Positions 22,654 to 31,252 of a stretch of 31,252 bases of DNA are shown piece after piece. A model generated the notes under the pieces. That model did no database searches. It had not been told where the DNA came from and saw only the letters and a program-made list of their open reading frames with translations. Source of the stretch: CAYUAG01 sp964554015 (GTDB lineage Bacteria; Zhuqueibacterota; QNDG01; CAYUAG01); assembly GCA_964554015.1 (NCBI GenBank), contig CAZKMO010000021.1, forward strand, positions 1 through 31,252, given 5' to 3'. The stretch's first letter is position 1; every line of letters starts with the position of its first letter. The position numbers and the translations under genes were made by a program.

Positions 22654-23901
22654 TTATTCATACCGTAAGGCTTCAACCGGATTCAATCTGGCAGCCTTGC
22701 GGGCCGGAAAAACACCTGAAAAAATCCCAATAAATCCCAGTATTGAAGCAGTGATTATCATAACTGTTTTTGACATTTCCGGTTTACCTAAAAAGGCCAG
22801 CCCCTGATTTTCAACCGGTATGGCATTAATAATATTAATAATGACAGCAGAAATTACTACTCCTCCTATACCGCCGATTATGGCAATAAGCAAGGACTCA
22901 AAAATAAATTGGGAAATAATATGCTTGGCATGAGCGCCCACTGCAATCTTGATCCCTATCTCCCGGGTACGTTCCTTTACCACCACATACATAATATTAG
23001 CAATACCGATACCTGCTACCATTAAGGTTAAAGCTCCTACTACTCCTAAAAAAATTTCAATACCAGTAAACACTTTATTCATTTCTTTAAGATTAGCCAC
23101 AAAATCCCAAAAATGTAAGGCATTATCATCATTAGGATCAAACCGGTGTTTTTTACCCAGAATCCGGAATAGTTCAGATTTTATAAATTCCGAATCAGTA
23201 AGTTTATTTGGTTTAATAATGATCATGCGAAGACTGCGCCGGGGATAAATGGACTCAAAAGTAGTAAAAGGGATGATTGCCCTCTCATCATCCGGGCCGT
23301 TACTCATTCCCATTTGCATTTTTTTCTGCATAATCCCAATAACTGTAAATGGTACTCCGTCCATTTCGATTTGTTTACCAATGGGATCCTGCTTTCCCAT
23401 TAATTCTTCTACAATATCCGATCCCAGATACACTACTCGTCTTTTATCCGCAATATCCTGTTGATTGAGGAACCTTCCCCCTCCTTTAGGATAAAAGGTG
23501 CGCAGATATTCAAAATTGGGATACACTCCTTCACAATAGGTGGAAACAGACTTATTATTATATCTTAATCGTACTCCCCATTGTCCATGAGTAGGAGAAA
23601 CATCCTGACACTGGGGAATGCTTTGCCATATTAAATTTACATCTTCTTTATATAAATCAATGTCTCTGCCAATGGGAAGCCCCTGATACTTTATACTTGT
23701 TTCTCCTGCATACACTCTGATTATATAATTACCGGCATTCTGCATACTGGACATAATTCGATTCTTGAGCCCTCTGCCAAAAGCCAGCATTAAAACAATG
23801 GAAATGGTTCCCCAGGTAATAGCGAATGTGGTTAAGAAAACTCTGGTTTTCTGAGTTTTTAAATCATGCAAAAAATCATTTATTAATATCCAAAAAGTCA
23901 T
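22654..23901 (-). CDS. ABC transporter permease, MacB/FtsX type (second of pair)
   Basis: The 415-residue protein has an N-terminal helix with 'KTQKTRVFLTTFAITWGTISI', then a periplasmic MacB-like core domain ('QDPIGKQIEMDGVPFTVIGIM', about 165-190). The FtsX domain follows, with three helices and the coupling motif 'VVKERTREIGIKIAVGA', and the C-terminus is 'FPARKAARLNPVEALRYE'. No ATPase domain is fused. It follows its paralogue after a TGATATG junction (one base between stop and start). Such permeases act by mechanotransmission with a separate ATPase and an adaptor to expel peptides, lipids or drugs, or to move lipoproteins. The cargo is unknown. Confidence 0.92.
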   Translation of the reverse strand: MTFWILINDFLHDLKTQKTRVFLTTFAITWGTISIVLMLAFGRGLKNRIMSSMQNAGNYIIRVYAGETSIKYQGLPIGRDIDLYKEDVNLIWQSIPQCQDVSPTHGQWGVRLRYNNKSVSTYCEGVYPNFEYLRTFYPKGGGRFLNQQDIADKRRVVYLGSDIVEELMGKQDPIGKQIEMDGVPFTVIGIMQKKMQMGMSNGPDDERAIIPFTTFESIYPRRSLRMIIIKPNKLTDSEFIKSELFRILGKKHRFDPNDDNALHFWDFVANLKEMNKVFTGIEIFLGVVGALTLMVAGIGIANIMYVVVKERTREIGIKIAVGAHAKHIISQFIFESLLIAIIGGIGGVVISAVIINIINAIPVENQGLAFLGKPEMSKTVMIITASILGFIGIFSGVFPARKAARLNPVEALRYE

Positions 23902-23902
23902 A

Positions 23903-25135
23903 TCAATATCTCAAACAATTAATGACTTGCAGATTTGCTGCCTTTTTTGCCGGGAAATAGCCTGCAATAAATCCTATTCCGGTAAGAATGGAAAGTGCTA
24001 CCAAGGCTACCCACCATGAAAGTGAAGGCCTACCTACGAAATCATCTATAGGAAGCAGAGACATTGCTCCTAAAATCAGAAGAGAAATAAGCACTCCAAT
24101 TAAAGCACCAATGCCAATAACAAAAAATGTTTCCAGGAAAAATTGACTCATAATCTGAAAGCGCTTTGCTCCTACTGATCTTTTAATACCAATTTCTCTG
24201 GTTCGTTCCTGTACTACCACAAACATTATATTAGCTACGCCAATTCCTCCCACTGTGAGAGTAAATGCCCCTATTATTCCCATAAAAACATGAAATCCGA
24301 TAAAAATATATAAAAACATCTTCTGAAACTCACTTGTATCCCAGATAGATAATGCTTCTTTATCCGAAGGATCAAACTTGTATTTTCTACCCAGTACTTC
24401 ATAGACTCTATCAATAACCTGCTGATTGACCTGAGGATTTATCGGTTTTATCACCATATTATTTATATATCTATCACCGAACATGGCCTGAAAAGTAGCA
24501 GCTGGGATGAAGGCTCTATCCTTATCCCTGGAATTATAGGAAGAATCCTGTTCTTTCTCTTTCATAACTCCAACTATCCGGAAGGGGGTATCAGCAATAT
24601 ATACATATTTCCCCACCGGATCTTCATCCTGAAAAAGAAATCCGGCCAGATCATTACCCAGAAAAACAGTTCTTCTTTTAAACTCCATATCTTTGGCATT
24701 AATAAACCGACTTCCTTCTGCCGGCAATATATTTCTCATGATCCCGTATTCAGGGATTATTCCGGTCACATTTGGACTTCTCCTCCGGTCTTCCACTCTT
24801 AGAGGAGCATTCCAATTTGAATATTCCGGACTGATAAATTGGATAAGATTGATTTTTTCCCTCAGGATTTCTACATCCCTCTCTGTAAAATATATATTGC
24901 GGTCAATCCCATACCCTTTATAAGGTTTGGCTGTCTGTCCGGGGAACAAAAGAATTATACTCTCTCCAATCCCATTCATGGTTTTCATGGTTTGTTTCTG
25001 AAAACCATTTCCGAAGGCTAAAAGCACTATTATGGCAACCGTACCCCAGGTTACTCCACTTATGGTCAGCACAGTTCGAAGCTTCTGGGCTAAAAGGTCA
25101 TTAATAAACCCTCTGATTGTTTCAAAAATTCTCAT
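23903..25135 (-). CDS. ABC transporter permease, MacB/FtsX type (first of pair)
   Basis: The 410-residue protein has the same domain order as the next gene. An N-terminal helix ('KLRTVLTISGVTWGTVAIIV') is followed by a MacB-type periplasmic domain with 'EDPVGKYVYIADTPFRIVGVM', then an FtsX domain with 'VVQERTREIGIKRSVGAKRF', three helices and the ending 'YFPAKKAANLQVINCLRY'. The two permeases are clear paralogues but only moderately similar, so the pair is old and could form a heterodimer. It starts 5 bases after the adaptor stop. The ATPase normally seen with such pairs is not in this run. Confidence 0.92.
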   Translation of the reverse strand: MRIFETIRGFINDLLAQKLRTVLTISGVTWGTVAIIVLLAFGNGFQKQTMKTMNGIGESIILLFPGQTAKPYKGYGIDRNIYFTERDVEILREKINLIQFISPEYSNWNAPLRVEDRRRSPNVTGIIPEYGIMRNILPAEGSRFINAKDMEFKRRTVFLGNDLAGFLFQDEDPVGKYVYIADTPFRIVGVMKEKEQDSSYNSRDKDRAFIPAATFQAMFGDRYINNMVIKPINPQVNQQVIDRVYEVLGRKYKFDPSDKEALSIWDTSEFQKMFLYIFIGFHVFMGIIGAFTLTVGGIGVANIMFVVVQERTREIGIKRSVGAKRFQIMSQFFLETFFVIGIGALIGVLISLLILGAMSLLPIDDFVGRPSLSWWVALVALSILTGIGFIAGYFPAKKAANLQVINCLRY

Positions 25136-25140
25136 AAAAA

Positions 25141-26244
25141 CTATTCGATCTCTTTAATCTCTTTTTCCAATACTTTATCACCTTCTTTTAAGCCCGAAAC
25201 CACTTGAATGTTTATGGCATCGCTTAAACCAGTCTCTATATACACTTCTTTTGAATTTTCCTCTCCGGAAGGTATACGAACAAAGGCAGAATCACTACGG
25301 AAGGTAACCACCCTCTCCGGAAGAGCTAAAACACTGTCTCTTTTCTCAATGATAATATGAGCGTTGGCAGAAAAACCCGCTCGAAGCACATCATCATCTC
25401 CTTTTTGCTCAATAGTAACTTCAATGGGAAACACTGTTCTGTTTTCTTCGTTTTTTGATTTTAAAGAGAGCAGAGAAACTTTGCCCACGACTTCTTTTCC
25501 AGGTAAAGCACCGATTTCAAGCTCAACTTTCATACCTTCCTTTATTTTTCCCACATCAATTTCATCTACTGTTCCTTTGAATATCAACTCATTCATATCA
25601 GCCATGGTAATCAATTCAGTACCTGGCTGATATGAAGTCAAGGGAACGATGGGATTGCCCACATCTACCATCTTTTCCAGAACCCAGCCGGTAATAGGGG
25701 CCTTGATAACCGATTCAATATTTTTATTTTCAATAGTAACGTGCCCCTTTTCTATTAAGTCAAGTCGTTCCTGTGCTTCCTTATAATTCAACAAGGTTTC
25801 CTCATAATCCTGTTTCAATAGCTCAAATTCATGATCTGAAATAAGATTCTTTTCTTTCAGCTCTTCATTTCGATCAATCTCACGCTTTACGGTTCCAAGT
25901 TTGATTCTTTGCCTTTCCACTTCTCGTTTGGTTTGCACTAATTCTACCGGAGTTGGATCCGGCTTTACTTCCAGAAGTGGTTCACCACTTTTAATATAAT
26001 CCCCCACATTAACAAATATTTTCCCTACCACTCCCGGTATTTTTGATTTAACTGCAATCTCATTGACCGGTTCTATGGTACCTACTGCCAGTGCTTTATC
26101 CACAATATTCTTAGGTTCCACGGTTACGGATCGTACCTGGTCATCACCATTGCCCTTACTGAAACTGATTATCACTACTAAAATAATTATTACTAAAACT
26201 ATTCCCAGAATCCAAAATAGTTTTTTCCTTTTCTTCTTGGCCAT
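25141..26244 (-). CDS. Periplasmic adaptor (MacA/HlyD-type membrane fusion protein)
   Basis: The 367-residue protein starts MAKKKRKK, followed by one transmembrane helix (about 8-28). It then has the split barrel-sandwich halves 'IKSGEPLLEV' and 'APITGWVLEKMVDVGNPIVP', a coiled-coil hairpin between them ('VELVQTKREVERQRIKLGTV' onward), and beta-barrel and membrane-proximal domains. It would link an inner-membrane ABC transporter to an outer-membrane channel. The ATG at 26244 is chosen because AGAGGG stands seven bases upstream; a longer frame to 26274 lacks this. It is the first gene of the transporter operon, with about 120 bases of AT-rich DNA upstream. Confidence 0.92.
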   Translation of the reverse strand: MAKKKRKKLFWILGIVLVIIILVVIISFSKGNGDDQVRSVTVEPKNIVDKALAVGTIEPVNEIAVKSKIPGVVGKIFVNVGDYIKSGEPLLEVKPDPTPVELVQTKREVERQRIKLGTVKREIDRNEELKEKNLISDHEFELLKQDYEETLLNYKEAQERLDLIEKGHVTIENKNIESVIKAPITGWVLEKMVDVGNPIVPLTSYQPGTELITMADMNELIFKGTVDEIDVGKIKEGMKVELEIGALPGKEVVGKVSLLSLKSKNEENRTVFPIEVTIEQKGDDDVLRAGFSANAHIIIEKRDSVLALPERVVTFRSDSAFVRIPSGEENSKEVYIETGLSDAINIQVVSGLKEGDKVLEKEIKEIE

Positions 26245-26389
26245 TGCTTTACCCTCTTTATATTTACATAGCAAAATTGAATAACATATAATTGACTATA
26301 CGCAATAAAATCTAGTTTGTTACAATCTGTTAAATAATTATTTTTGGAGAGACTAAAAGTTTAGGAAAAATTAATCGTTATAGCTTTAT

Positions 26390-26866
26390 TTACCTAAGCT
26401 GATACCCTTTTTCTTCTAAAATCTCAGTCATAAAATCTCGAATTTCCCCATAATAGGGTAATATACTGGAAAATACCAATTTTTTCTTATGCTTAAATTT
26501 AAGATAAAATGACTGCTTGCCCATTTTTTTCTTATCTTTGATCCCGGGGAATTTCACCTCTTCCAAATCACTGAAGAGATAATCAATCACATTTCCTCTA
26601 GTATGATCAAATACCTGTATTAGATCAGGAGAAACAATATATTTGATATTTTTATATTTATGGAATAAATATATTCCAGTGAGTATTATAAAAACAACTG
26701 AACCAGAAACTAATAAAAGAGCAGCCTCCAGTTTATAGCTAAAATCAATCTGTAAAAATTGTATGAACAGAGCGATAATAACTAAAAGGTAGGGCCCGAC
26801 ATACTTACTATAACTTTTAATGAAATCAAAGGTATTGGAGCTAAAACTAAATTCTTTTGTTTTCAT
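26390..26866 (-). CDS. Small membrane protein with a PH-like C-terminal domain
   Basis: The 158-residue protein has two hydrophobic helices (about 26-45 and 52-72 in this start), followed by about 80 residues of alternating strands ('YIVSPDLIQVFDHTRGNVID', 'YLKFKHKKKLVFSS') and a final helix. The layout recalls bacterial PH-domain membrane proteins and DUF304-like sequences, but no motif is decisive. The ATG at 26866 is preferred to a GTG at 26878; neither has a clear SD sequence. It lies 36 bases after the first peptidase gene, on the same strand. Function is unknown. Confidence 0.7.
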   Translation of the reverse strand: MKTKEFSFSSNTFDFIKSYSKYVGPYLLVIIALFIQFLQIDFSYKLEAALLLVSGSVVFIILTGIYLFHKYKNIKYIVSPDLIQVFDHTRGNVIDYLFSDLEEVKFPGIKDKKKMGKQSFYLKFKHKKKLVFSSILPYYGEIRDFMTEILEEKGYQLR

Positions 26867-26902
26867 AGTAATTATCACTAAAAAAAATTTTAAGTTATGG
26901 TC

Positions 26903-29104
26903 TTACCGAATCAATAGCATTTTTTTGGAAATTACTTTTTGGCCAGTCTGTAAGGTATAAATATACATTCCTGAACTTACTGTTTTGCCCGCATTATTGG
27001 TTCCGTTCCAGATAATCTGCTTCAATCCGGGATACTGTATTTTATTAACCAGGGTACGGATTTGCCGTCCTCTTATATCATAAATTCTTAATTTAACAAA
27101 ACTCCTTTCCGGAAGATAGTATGATATTTCAGTATTCGGATTAAAAGGATTGGGATAGTTCTCATATAATCTTATAGTGTAGGGATTCGAATTTAGGATA
27201 TAATCCGTTATATCGGCTTCTTTACTCCCTACGGTTAAAAATATAGGAATTATTGTTCTATTCAGTATAGTATCACTTAGTAAAAAACTAACTAACCCTT
27301 TATAATAACCAGGCTCTAAATTTTTAGTGTCGATACCCAGGTGAACAGAAAACTGACTGCCTGCGGATACGGTTCCCACTCCATTTTTTATTGTTAGCCA
27401 ATCAGTAGGTTTATTTCTACTAAAGCCATCAACAACCATTTCATCATTATCTTCACCATAATTTTCGAATATCACTGTATCTCCGTCTGAGATAATAATA
27501 TCATCCACAAAAAAACCGTACAGAGAAGGATCATCCTCATGACGATGATTACAATCAGAGGCAAAAGCCCAACGTAGTATTACTGCTTCGGAATTATAGT
27601 CAGAAAGATCAAGCTCAACTTCTTTCCACCCGTCACTGTTGCCAGTCCATCCAGCAATATTTGATCCCAGGTTCCAACTAAATGGATCTACAAAACTCCA
27701 AAGATTTTGGCAATCATATTCCGGAAATTCCGGTTCAATGACTGTAAAGTTACTACCTCCATCAGTGGAGATCCATACATTACACCCGTCCAACCCATCA
27801 TAGGGAGGATGTATATTGAAACTGGTATCTTCTACTGCCCAATATCCTTGCCAGTTTAATGTTGGTTTCTTAGTACTGCTTAAATCTAAGATAGGGGTTT
27901 GTAAATACTGAAGCCAGTTTCTATCATAGCCTTCTAATTCAGGATCTCCACACCACCAGGAAGTTCCTTCATAGGCATTAAAATCATCAACATGAAATGT
28001 TACTTTTGCTGAATAATCGAAAGCAGCAAAACTGATATCATCTGGGCCCGAATTAGCTAAAGTTATACTTGTCTCTGTTGTTTCATCCTGGGTAAGAGTA
28101 ATGTGAACACGTTCCTCTTTAATGGTAAAATAATTTTCTACTTCTCCTTCATTCCAGATGAAAGGGATATATTCTCCTATACCACAGACTCCCCATTTAA
28201 TGCGAAAATATCCCCCGTTTCCCACACCAGATTCAACAGTTACAAAATCCTCTGTTTCACCCCAGTCTGGTCCCCAGCTGTTTTTGCATATCCAGCAGGA
28301 ATCTGCATCATTCCACCCAATAATTAAAATACCATGCCCTCCGAGATAAATGCTGCTTCTTGTTGGTTCATAAATACCTTTATAGAAATATCTAAAATCA
28401 TTATATACTTCCATCATAGCAGTAACCGGATGATACATTAAAGCATTTTTTATATTATTAAGATCTGCTTCCTCATTAGTAATATAATTCCATCCTGGTA
28501 TTTTATAAACATAATCTTCCCAATCAGCGTAGGCACTGTCCAAAGGTGTATTCCTCGCCCTATACTCGAAACACCACTCCGGAGGTATGCCCTTTTGCTG
28601 TGCCCAAATCAGTGCATATTCAGGTAATCCTCCATCACACCCCGCATACTTCGATACCAGTATTTGTTCAGAAAGATCAAGAGTTGTGTCCGGTCGATTG
28701 TTATCTATCAACCACCACGATTCAATTTGAGCTACTGCTGAGAAGGCCCAGCAGCTTCCACATTCACCCTGATCTCGGATGGGGGTAACATAATTGCCCT
28801 GATACCCGTTTTGAGAGATATTCCTCCAGTCCAGACTTGAGGGCAAATCTCCTTTCTGCGGTAAGGTAAGTAGTTTCGATTTTGCCAGTACAGGAGGATG
28901 ATATGATTGCATAAAAAATTTTTTACTCTGTTGAGGAAACAATCTGGATATCCAGGTCTCCTTGGCAATCCAGTTTAAACCTTCTTCCTTAATTGCCCGT
29001 TTGATTTTGGCTAATTCGTCAGAGTCAGCAAAACTTTTTAGGGAGGTTAATCCCATAACAATTAAACAACAAAAAATCTTGCCCAACGTAGAACATTTAT
29101 TCAT
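26903..29104 (-). CDS. Secreted papain-family (C1A) cysteine peptidase with T9SS sorting domain
   Basis: The 733-residue protein has a signal peptide (1-26, ending KSFA). An inhibitory-type N-terminal segment to about residue 88 is followed by a C1A catalytic domain starting LDWRN. The active site is complete: Gln112 in 'RDQGECGSCWAFS', Cys118, His257 in 'GGHGILIIGW' and Asn275 in 'CKNSWG'. A jelly-roll or immune-inhibitor-A-like beta domain (about 360-560) and an Ig-like segment follow. The last 85 residues form a T9SS type A sorting domain ('YENYPNPFNPNTEISYYL' through 'KMLLIR'). It should be exported through the outer membrane and act outside the cell. It is a tandem paralogue of the gene upstream, 37 bases away. 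Confidence 0.94.
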   Translation of the reverse strand: MNKCSTLGKIFCCLIVMGLTSLKSFADSDELAKIKRAIKEEGLNWIAKETWISRLFPQQSKKFFMQSYHPPVLAKSKLLTLPQKGDLPSSLDWRNISQNGYQGNYVTPIRDQGECGSCWAFSAVAQIESWWLIDNNRPDTTLDLSEQILVSKYAGCDGGLPEYALIWAQQKGIPPEWCFEYRARNTPLDSAYADWEDYVYKIPGWNYITNEEADLNNIKNALMYHPVTAMMEVYNDFRYFYKGIYEPTRSSIYLGGHGILIIGWNDADSCWICKNSWGPDWGETEDFVTVESGVGNGGYFRIKWGVCGIGEYIPFIWNEGEVENYFTIKEERVHITLTQDETTETSITLANSGPDDISFAAFDYSAKVTFHVDDFNAYEGTSWWCGDPELEGYDRNWLQYLQTPILDLSSTKKPTLNWQGYWAVEDTSFNIHPPYDGLDGCNVWISTDGGSNFTVIEPEFPEYDCQNLWSFVDPFSWNLGSNIAGWTGNSDGWKEVELDLSDYNSEAVILRWAFASDCNHRHEDDPSLYGFFVDDIIISDGDTVIFENYGEDNDEMVVDGFSRNKPTDWLTIKNGVGTVSAGSQFSVHLGIDTKNLEPGYYKGLVSFLLSDTILNRTIIPIFLTVGSKEADITDYILNSNPYTIRLYENYPNPFNPNTEISYYLPERSFVKLRIYDIRGRQIRTLVNKIQYPGLKQIIWNGTNNAGKTVSSGMYIYTLQTGQKVISKKMLLIR
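26948..27055 (-). repeat. Copy 1 of a 108-bp block identical between the tandem peptidases
   Basis: Every base matches 29187-29294. The block encodes the middle 36 residues of the sorting domain (from TLVNKIQ to IYTLQ). The flanking sequence diverges at once on both sides. Confidence 0.95.
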
Positions 29105-29141
29105 GGTAAAATCTCTTATTTTTTTACAGAAAATTATATTT

Positions 29142-31252
29142 TTACCGAATCAAAAGCATTTTTTGGGAAAGTACTTTTTGGCCAACCTGTAAGGTATAAA
29201 TATACATTCCTGAACTTACTGTTTTGCCCGCATTATTGGTTCCGTTCCAGATAATCTGCTTCAATCCGGGATACTGTATTTTATTAACCAGGGTGCAGGT
29301 CTCTCGTCCTCTGATGTCATAAATTTTTAATTTCACCCCAGTCATTTCTGGCAAATAATAAGATATTTTTGTATCATTATTAAAAGGGTTAGGATAATTA
29401 TTATATAGTTTTAAGGATAAGTCCTCTGAAGGGACAATGGTAAGATCTATAGGAATAATAATACTGCTCTGCAAAGTATCACTGACTGTTAAAAAAACCG
29501 ATCCTTTATAATTACCAGGTACAAGATTCTTGGTATTGATACTGAGATCAACCCTAATCTGTCCCCCCGCAGAAATAGTTCCAACTCCATTATTAATGGT
29601 TAACCAATCAATTGCTTCGCTTCCATTCCCATCGAAAAGCATTTCTCCTTCATCTTCTCCATGATTTTCAAATAGTATTATATTTCCATCTGAAATAACA
29701 ATATCATCAATAAAAAATCCATACAGAGAAGGATCATCTTCGGCACAGTAAGCCAAATCAGAGGCAAGAGCCCAACGCAGTATAACTGCTTCGGAATTAT
29801 AGTCAGAAAGATCGAACTCTACATCTTTCCATCCCCTGCTTTTACCTGCCCATCCGGCAATATCGGTACCCAAATTCCAACCCTCATCCGGATGCCCGAA
29901 ACTCCAAAGATGTTGACAGTTATATTGAGGGAATTCCGGTTCAATTACCGTAAAATTTTCTCCTCCATCGATTGAAATCCAGACATTACATCCGTCCCAT
30001 CCATCCCAGGGAGGATCAGTCCCTATCGGTTCTTCCAGAGCCCAATATCCTTTCCATTGTAATTTTGCCTTCTGGGTACCACTAAAATCCAATATGGGTG
30101 TTTGCAGATACTGAAACCAGTGGTTACCATACCCACCTAACTCAGAATCTCCACACCACCAGGAAGTACCCTCATAGGCATTAAAATCACTCAGGTGAAA
30201 TTTTACCGGAACCGAATAACTCAGAGCAACAAAATTTACCTCCCTGGGGCCGGAATTAAAAACAGTAATACTCATCTCGGCTGAATCACCTTGAGTTAAG
30301 CTAAGACAGACACTATCCATCCCCACGGTAACATAATTTCCTCCTCCCACTTCATCCCAGATGAAAGGGATATATTCTCCTATATGACAAACCCCCCACT
30401 TCATTTTAAAATAACCATTATTCCCCCAATAATTACCCCAGCTGTTTTTACATATCCAGCTGGAATCAGCATCATTCCATCCCACAATAAGAACAGCATG
30501 CCAGCCTTCAGTACTATCAATTGCAGGTTCATAAACCCCTCCATTATACCAGTAAAAATCCGAATATACTTCAAAATGAGCAGAAACCGGATGATACATC
30601 AGAGCATTCTTGATATTATTAACATTTGCCTGGATCCCGCTAATATAATTCCATCCCGGTATGGTATAGGCATAATCCTCCCAGTCAGCATAAGCACTAT
30701 CCAGAGGCAGATCTCTCTCCTGATATTCAAAGCACCATTCCGGAGGTATGCCCCTTCTCTGAGCCCATTCCAGGGCAGATTCAACATTTCCCCCCTCACA
30801 GGAGCCAGCATACCCGCTTGATATTAAAGTCTGCTCGGATAGATCAAGAGTGGTGTCTGGTCTATTGTTATCTATCAGCCACCAAGATTCTACCTGCGCC
30901 ACTGCTGAGAAAGCCCAGCAGCTTCCACAATTAACCCCCTGATTTTTCACTGAGGTCACATAGTTGCCCTGATAATCGTTTTGGGATATATTCCTCCAAT
31001 CGAGTTTTTCTGGTAAATCTCCTATTTGGGGTACAGTGATGATATCTAACTTTGCCAGCACCGGAGGTTCGTATGATTCCATAAAAAGCTTTCTCCTCTC
31101 CTGAGGAGAAAGCTTGGTTACCCAGTTCTCCCCTGCAGTCCAGTGCAGATCCTTCTGCTCAATTGCCTGCTTAATGGAAGCCAACCTATTGGATTCGGCA
31201 AAACTATCAATAGAATTGAATAAAAAGACAATAAAACAAATTAAACTTAGGT
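29142..31252 (-). CDS. Second papain-family (C1A) cysteine peptidase with T9SS sorting domain, 5' end off window
   Basis: At least 702 residues are visible. A TTG at 31184 could be read as a start, but the frame stays open to the right edge. The extra 22 codons encode a hydrophobic stretch ending 'DSFAESNRLASIKQ', which aligns with the signal peptide of the downstream paralogue ('KSFADSDELAKIK'). The true start therefore lies just beyond the edge. The catalytic centre is intact: 'VKNQGVNCGSCWAFS' (one residue longer than in the paralogue), 'GWHAVLIVGW' and 'CKNSWG'. A beta-jelly-roll region, an Ig-like region and the sorting domain ('YNNYPNPFNNDTKISYYL' onward) follow. It is predicted to be exported by type IX secretion and co-transcribed with the downstream copy. 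Confidence 0.93.
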   Translation of the reverse strand, partial: LSLICFIVFLFNSIDSFAESNRLASIKQAIEQKDLHWTAGENWVTKLSPQERRKLFMESYEPPVLAKLDIITVPQIGDLPEKLDWRNISQNDYQGNYVTSVKNQGVNCGSCWAFSAVAQVESWWLIDNNRPDTTLDLSEQTLISSGYAGSCEGGNVESALEWAQRRGIPPEWCFEYQERDLPLDSAYADWEDYAYTIPGWNYISGIQANVNNIKNALMYHPVSAHFEVYSDFYWYNGGVYEPAIDSTEGWHAVLIVGWNDADSSWICKNSWGNYWGNNGYFKMKWGVCHIGEYIPFIWDEVGGGNYVTVGMDSVCLSLTQGDSAEMSITVFNSGPREVNFVALSYSVPVKFHLSDFNAYEGTSWWCGDSELGGYGNHWFQYLQTPILDFSGTQKAKLQWKGYWALEEPIGTDPPWDGWDGCNVWISIDGGENFTVIEPEFPQYNCQHLWSFGHPDEGWNLGTDIAGWAGKSRGWKDVEFDLSDYNSEAVILRWALASDLAYCAEDDPSLYGFFIDDIVISDGNIILFENHGEDEGEMLFDGNGSEAIDWLTINNGVGTISAGGQIRVDLSINTKNLVPGNYKGSVFLTVSDTLQSSIIIPIDLTIVPSEDLSLKLYNNYPNPFNNDTKISYYLPEMTGVKLKIYDIRGRETCTLVNKIQYPGLKQIIWNGTNNAGKTVSSGMYIYTLQVGQKVLSQKMLLIR
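29187..29294 (-). repeat. Copy 2 of the 108-bp identical block
   Basis: It matches 26948-27055 base for base, within the sorting-domain code of the upstream peptidase. The two copies are in direct orientation, 2,239 bases apart. Confidence 0.95.

Noticed and set aside
28103..28349. Plus-strand frames opposite the cysteine peptidases (also 30384-30821)
   Set aside because: Antisense shadows of strongly supported coding sequence, with no independent signal.
1..31252. CRISPR array, tRNA/rRNA genes, integrase, phage or intact insertion sequence
   Set aside because: Intergenic regions were scanned by eye; no regularly spaced repeats, CCA-ending cloverleaf patterns or recombinase proteins were found.

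Overview
The window looks like chromosomal sequence from a Gram-negative, AT-rich bacterium (roughly 37-40% GC from counting sample lines). It probably belongs to the Fibrobacterota-Chlorobiota-Bacteroidota (FCB) superphylum or a related uncultured phylum. The evidence is two secreted peptidases ending in type IX secretion (T9SS) sorting domains with the 'YPNPFN' signature, a lipid A acyltransferase, a predicted outer-membrane beta-barrel with a C-terminal phenylalanine, and DUF5683 and DUF2141 proteins. Recognisable Shine-Dalgarno (SD) sequences and one near-consensus TTGACA/TATATT promoter argue against a classical Bacteroidota promoter system. I cannot name a phylum with confidence. No rRNA, tRNA, CRISPR array, intact insertion sequence or replication origin was seen.

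Layout. Bases 1-2742 (minus strand) hold folK, a deoxynucleoside kinase, a tiny membrane protein, a RidA protein, a DUF5683 membrane protein and an HD-domain protein cut by the left edge. Bases 2951-7282 (plus) form a tight envelope operon: a peptidase-MA-type metallopeptidase, an LpxL/HtrB acyltransferase, a TagD-like glycerol-3-phosphate cytidylyltransferase, a CDP-glycerol glycerophosphotransferase-like enzyme and an ATP-grasp ligase. The last three are joined by two ATGA overlaps. Bases 7439-12861 (plus) hold a very acidic TPR protein, a family-2 glycosyltransferase, an M1-family aminopeptidase-like protein and a polytopic membrane protein. Bases 12922-13911 (minus) hold a GC-richer NAD-dependent epimerase-like gene.

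Bases 14170-18717 (minus) are the most striking block. Four genes, aldH-crtP-crtQ-crtO, correspond one-to-one to the late steps of staphyloxanthin synthesis in Staphylococcus: end-group oxidation, aldehyde oxidation, glycosylation and acylation. The early genes crtM and crtN are absent. Both edges of the block carry decayed palindrome-like intergenic repeats.

Bases 18897-20805 (minus) hold a DUF2141 protein, an FmdB-type zinc ribbon, a nitroreductase and a pentapeptide-repeat protein. Bases 21131-22477 (plus) encode the outer-membrane beta-barrel behind a strong promoter. Bases 22654-26244 (minus) hold a MacA-like adaptor and two MacB-type permeases with no ATPase gene beside them. Bases 26390-31252 (minus) hold a small membrane protein and two tandem papain-family peptidases. 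The upstream peptidase runs off the right edge, and the pair share a perfectly identical 108-bp block in their sorting domains.

The common theme is the cell envelope: lipid A, a predicted glycerol-phosphate polymer or decoration, a glycosylated and acylated carotenoid, outer-membrane and T9SS-exported proteins, and an efflux-type transporter.
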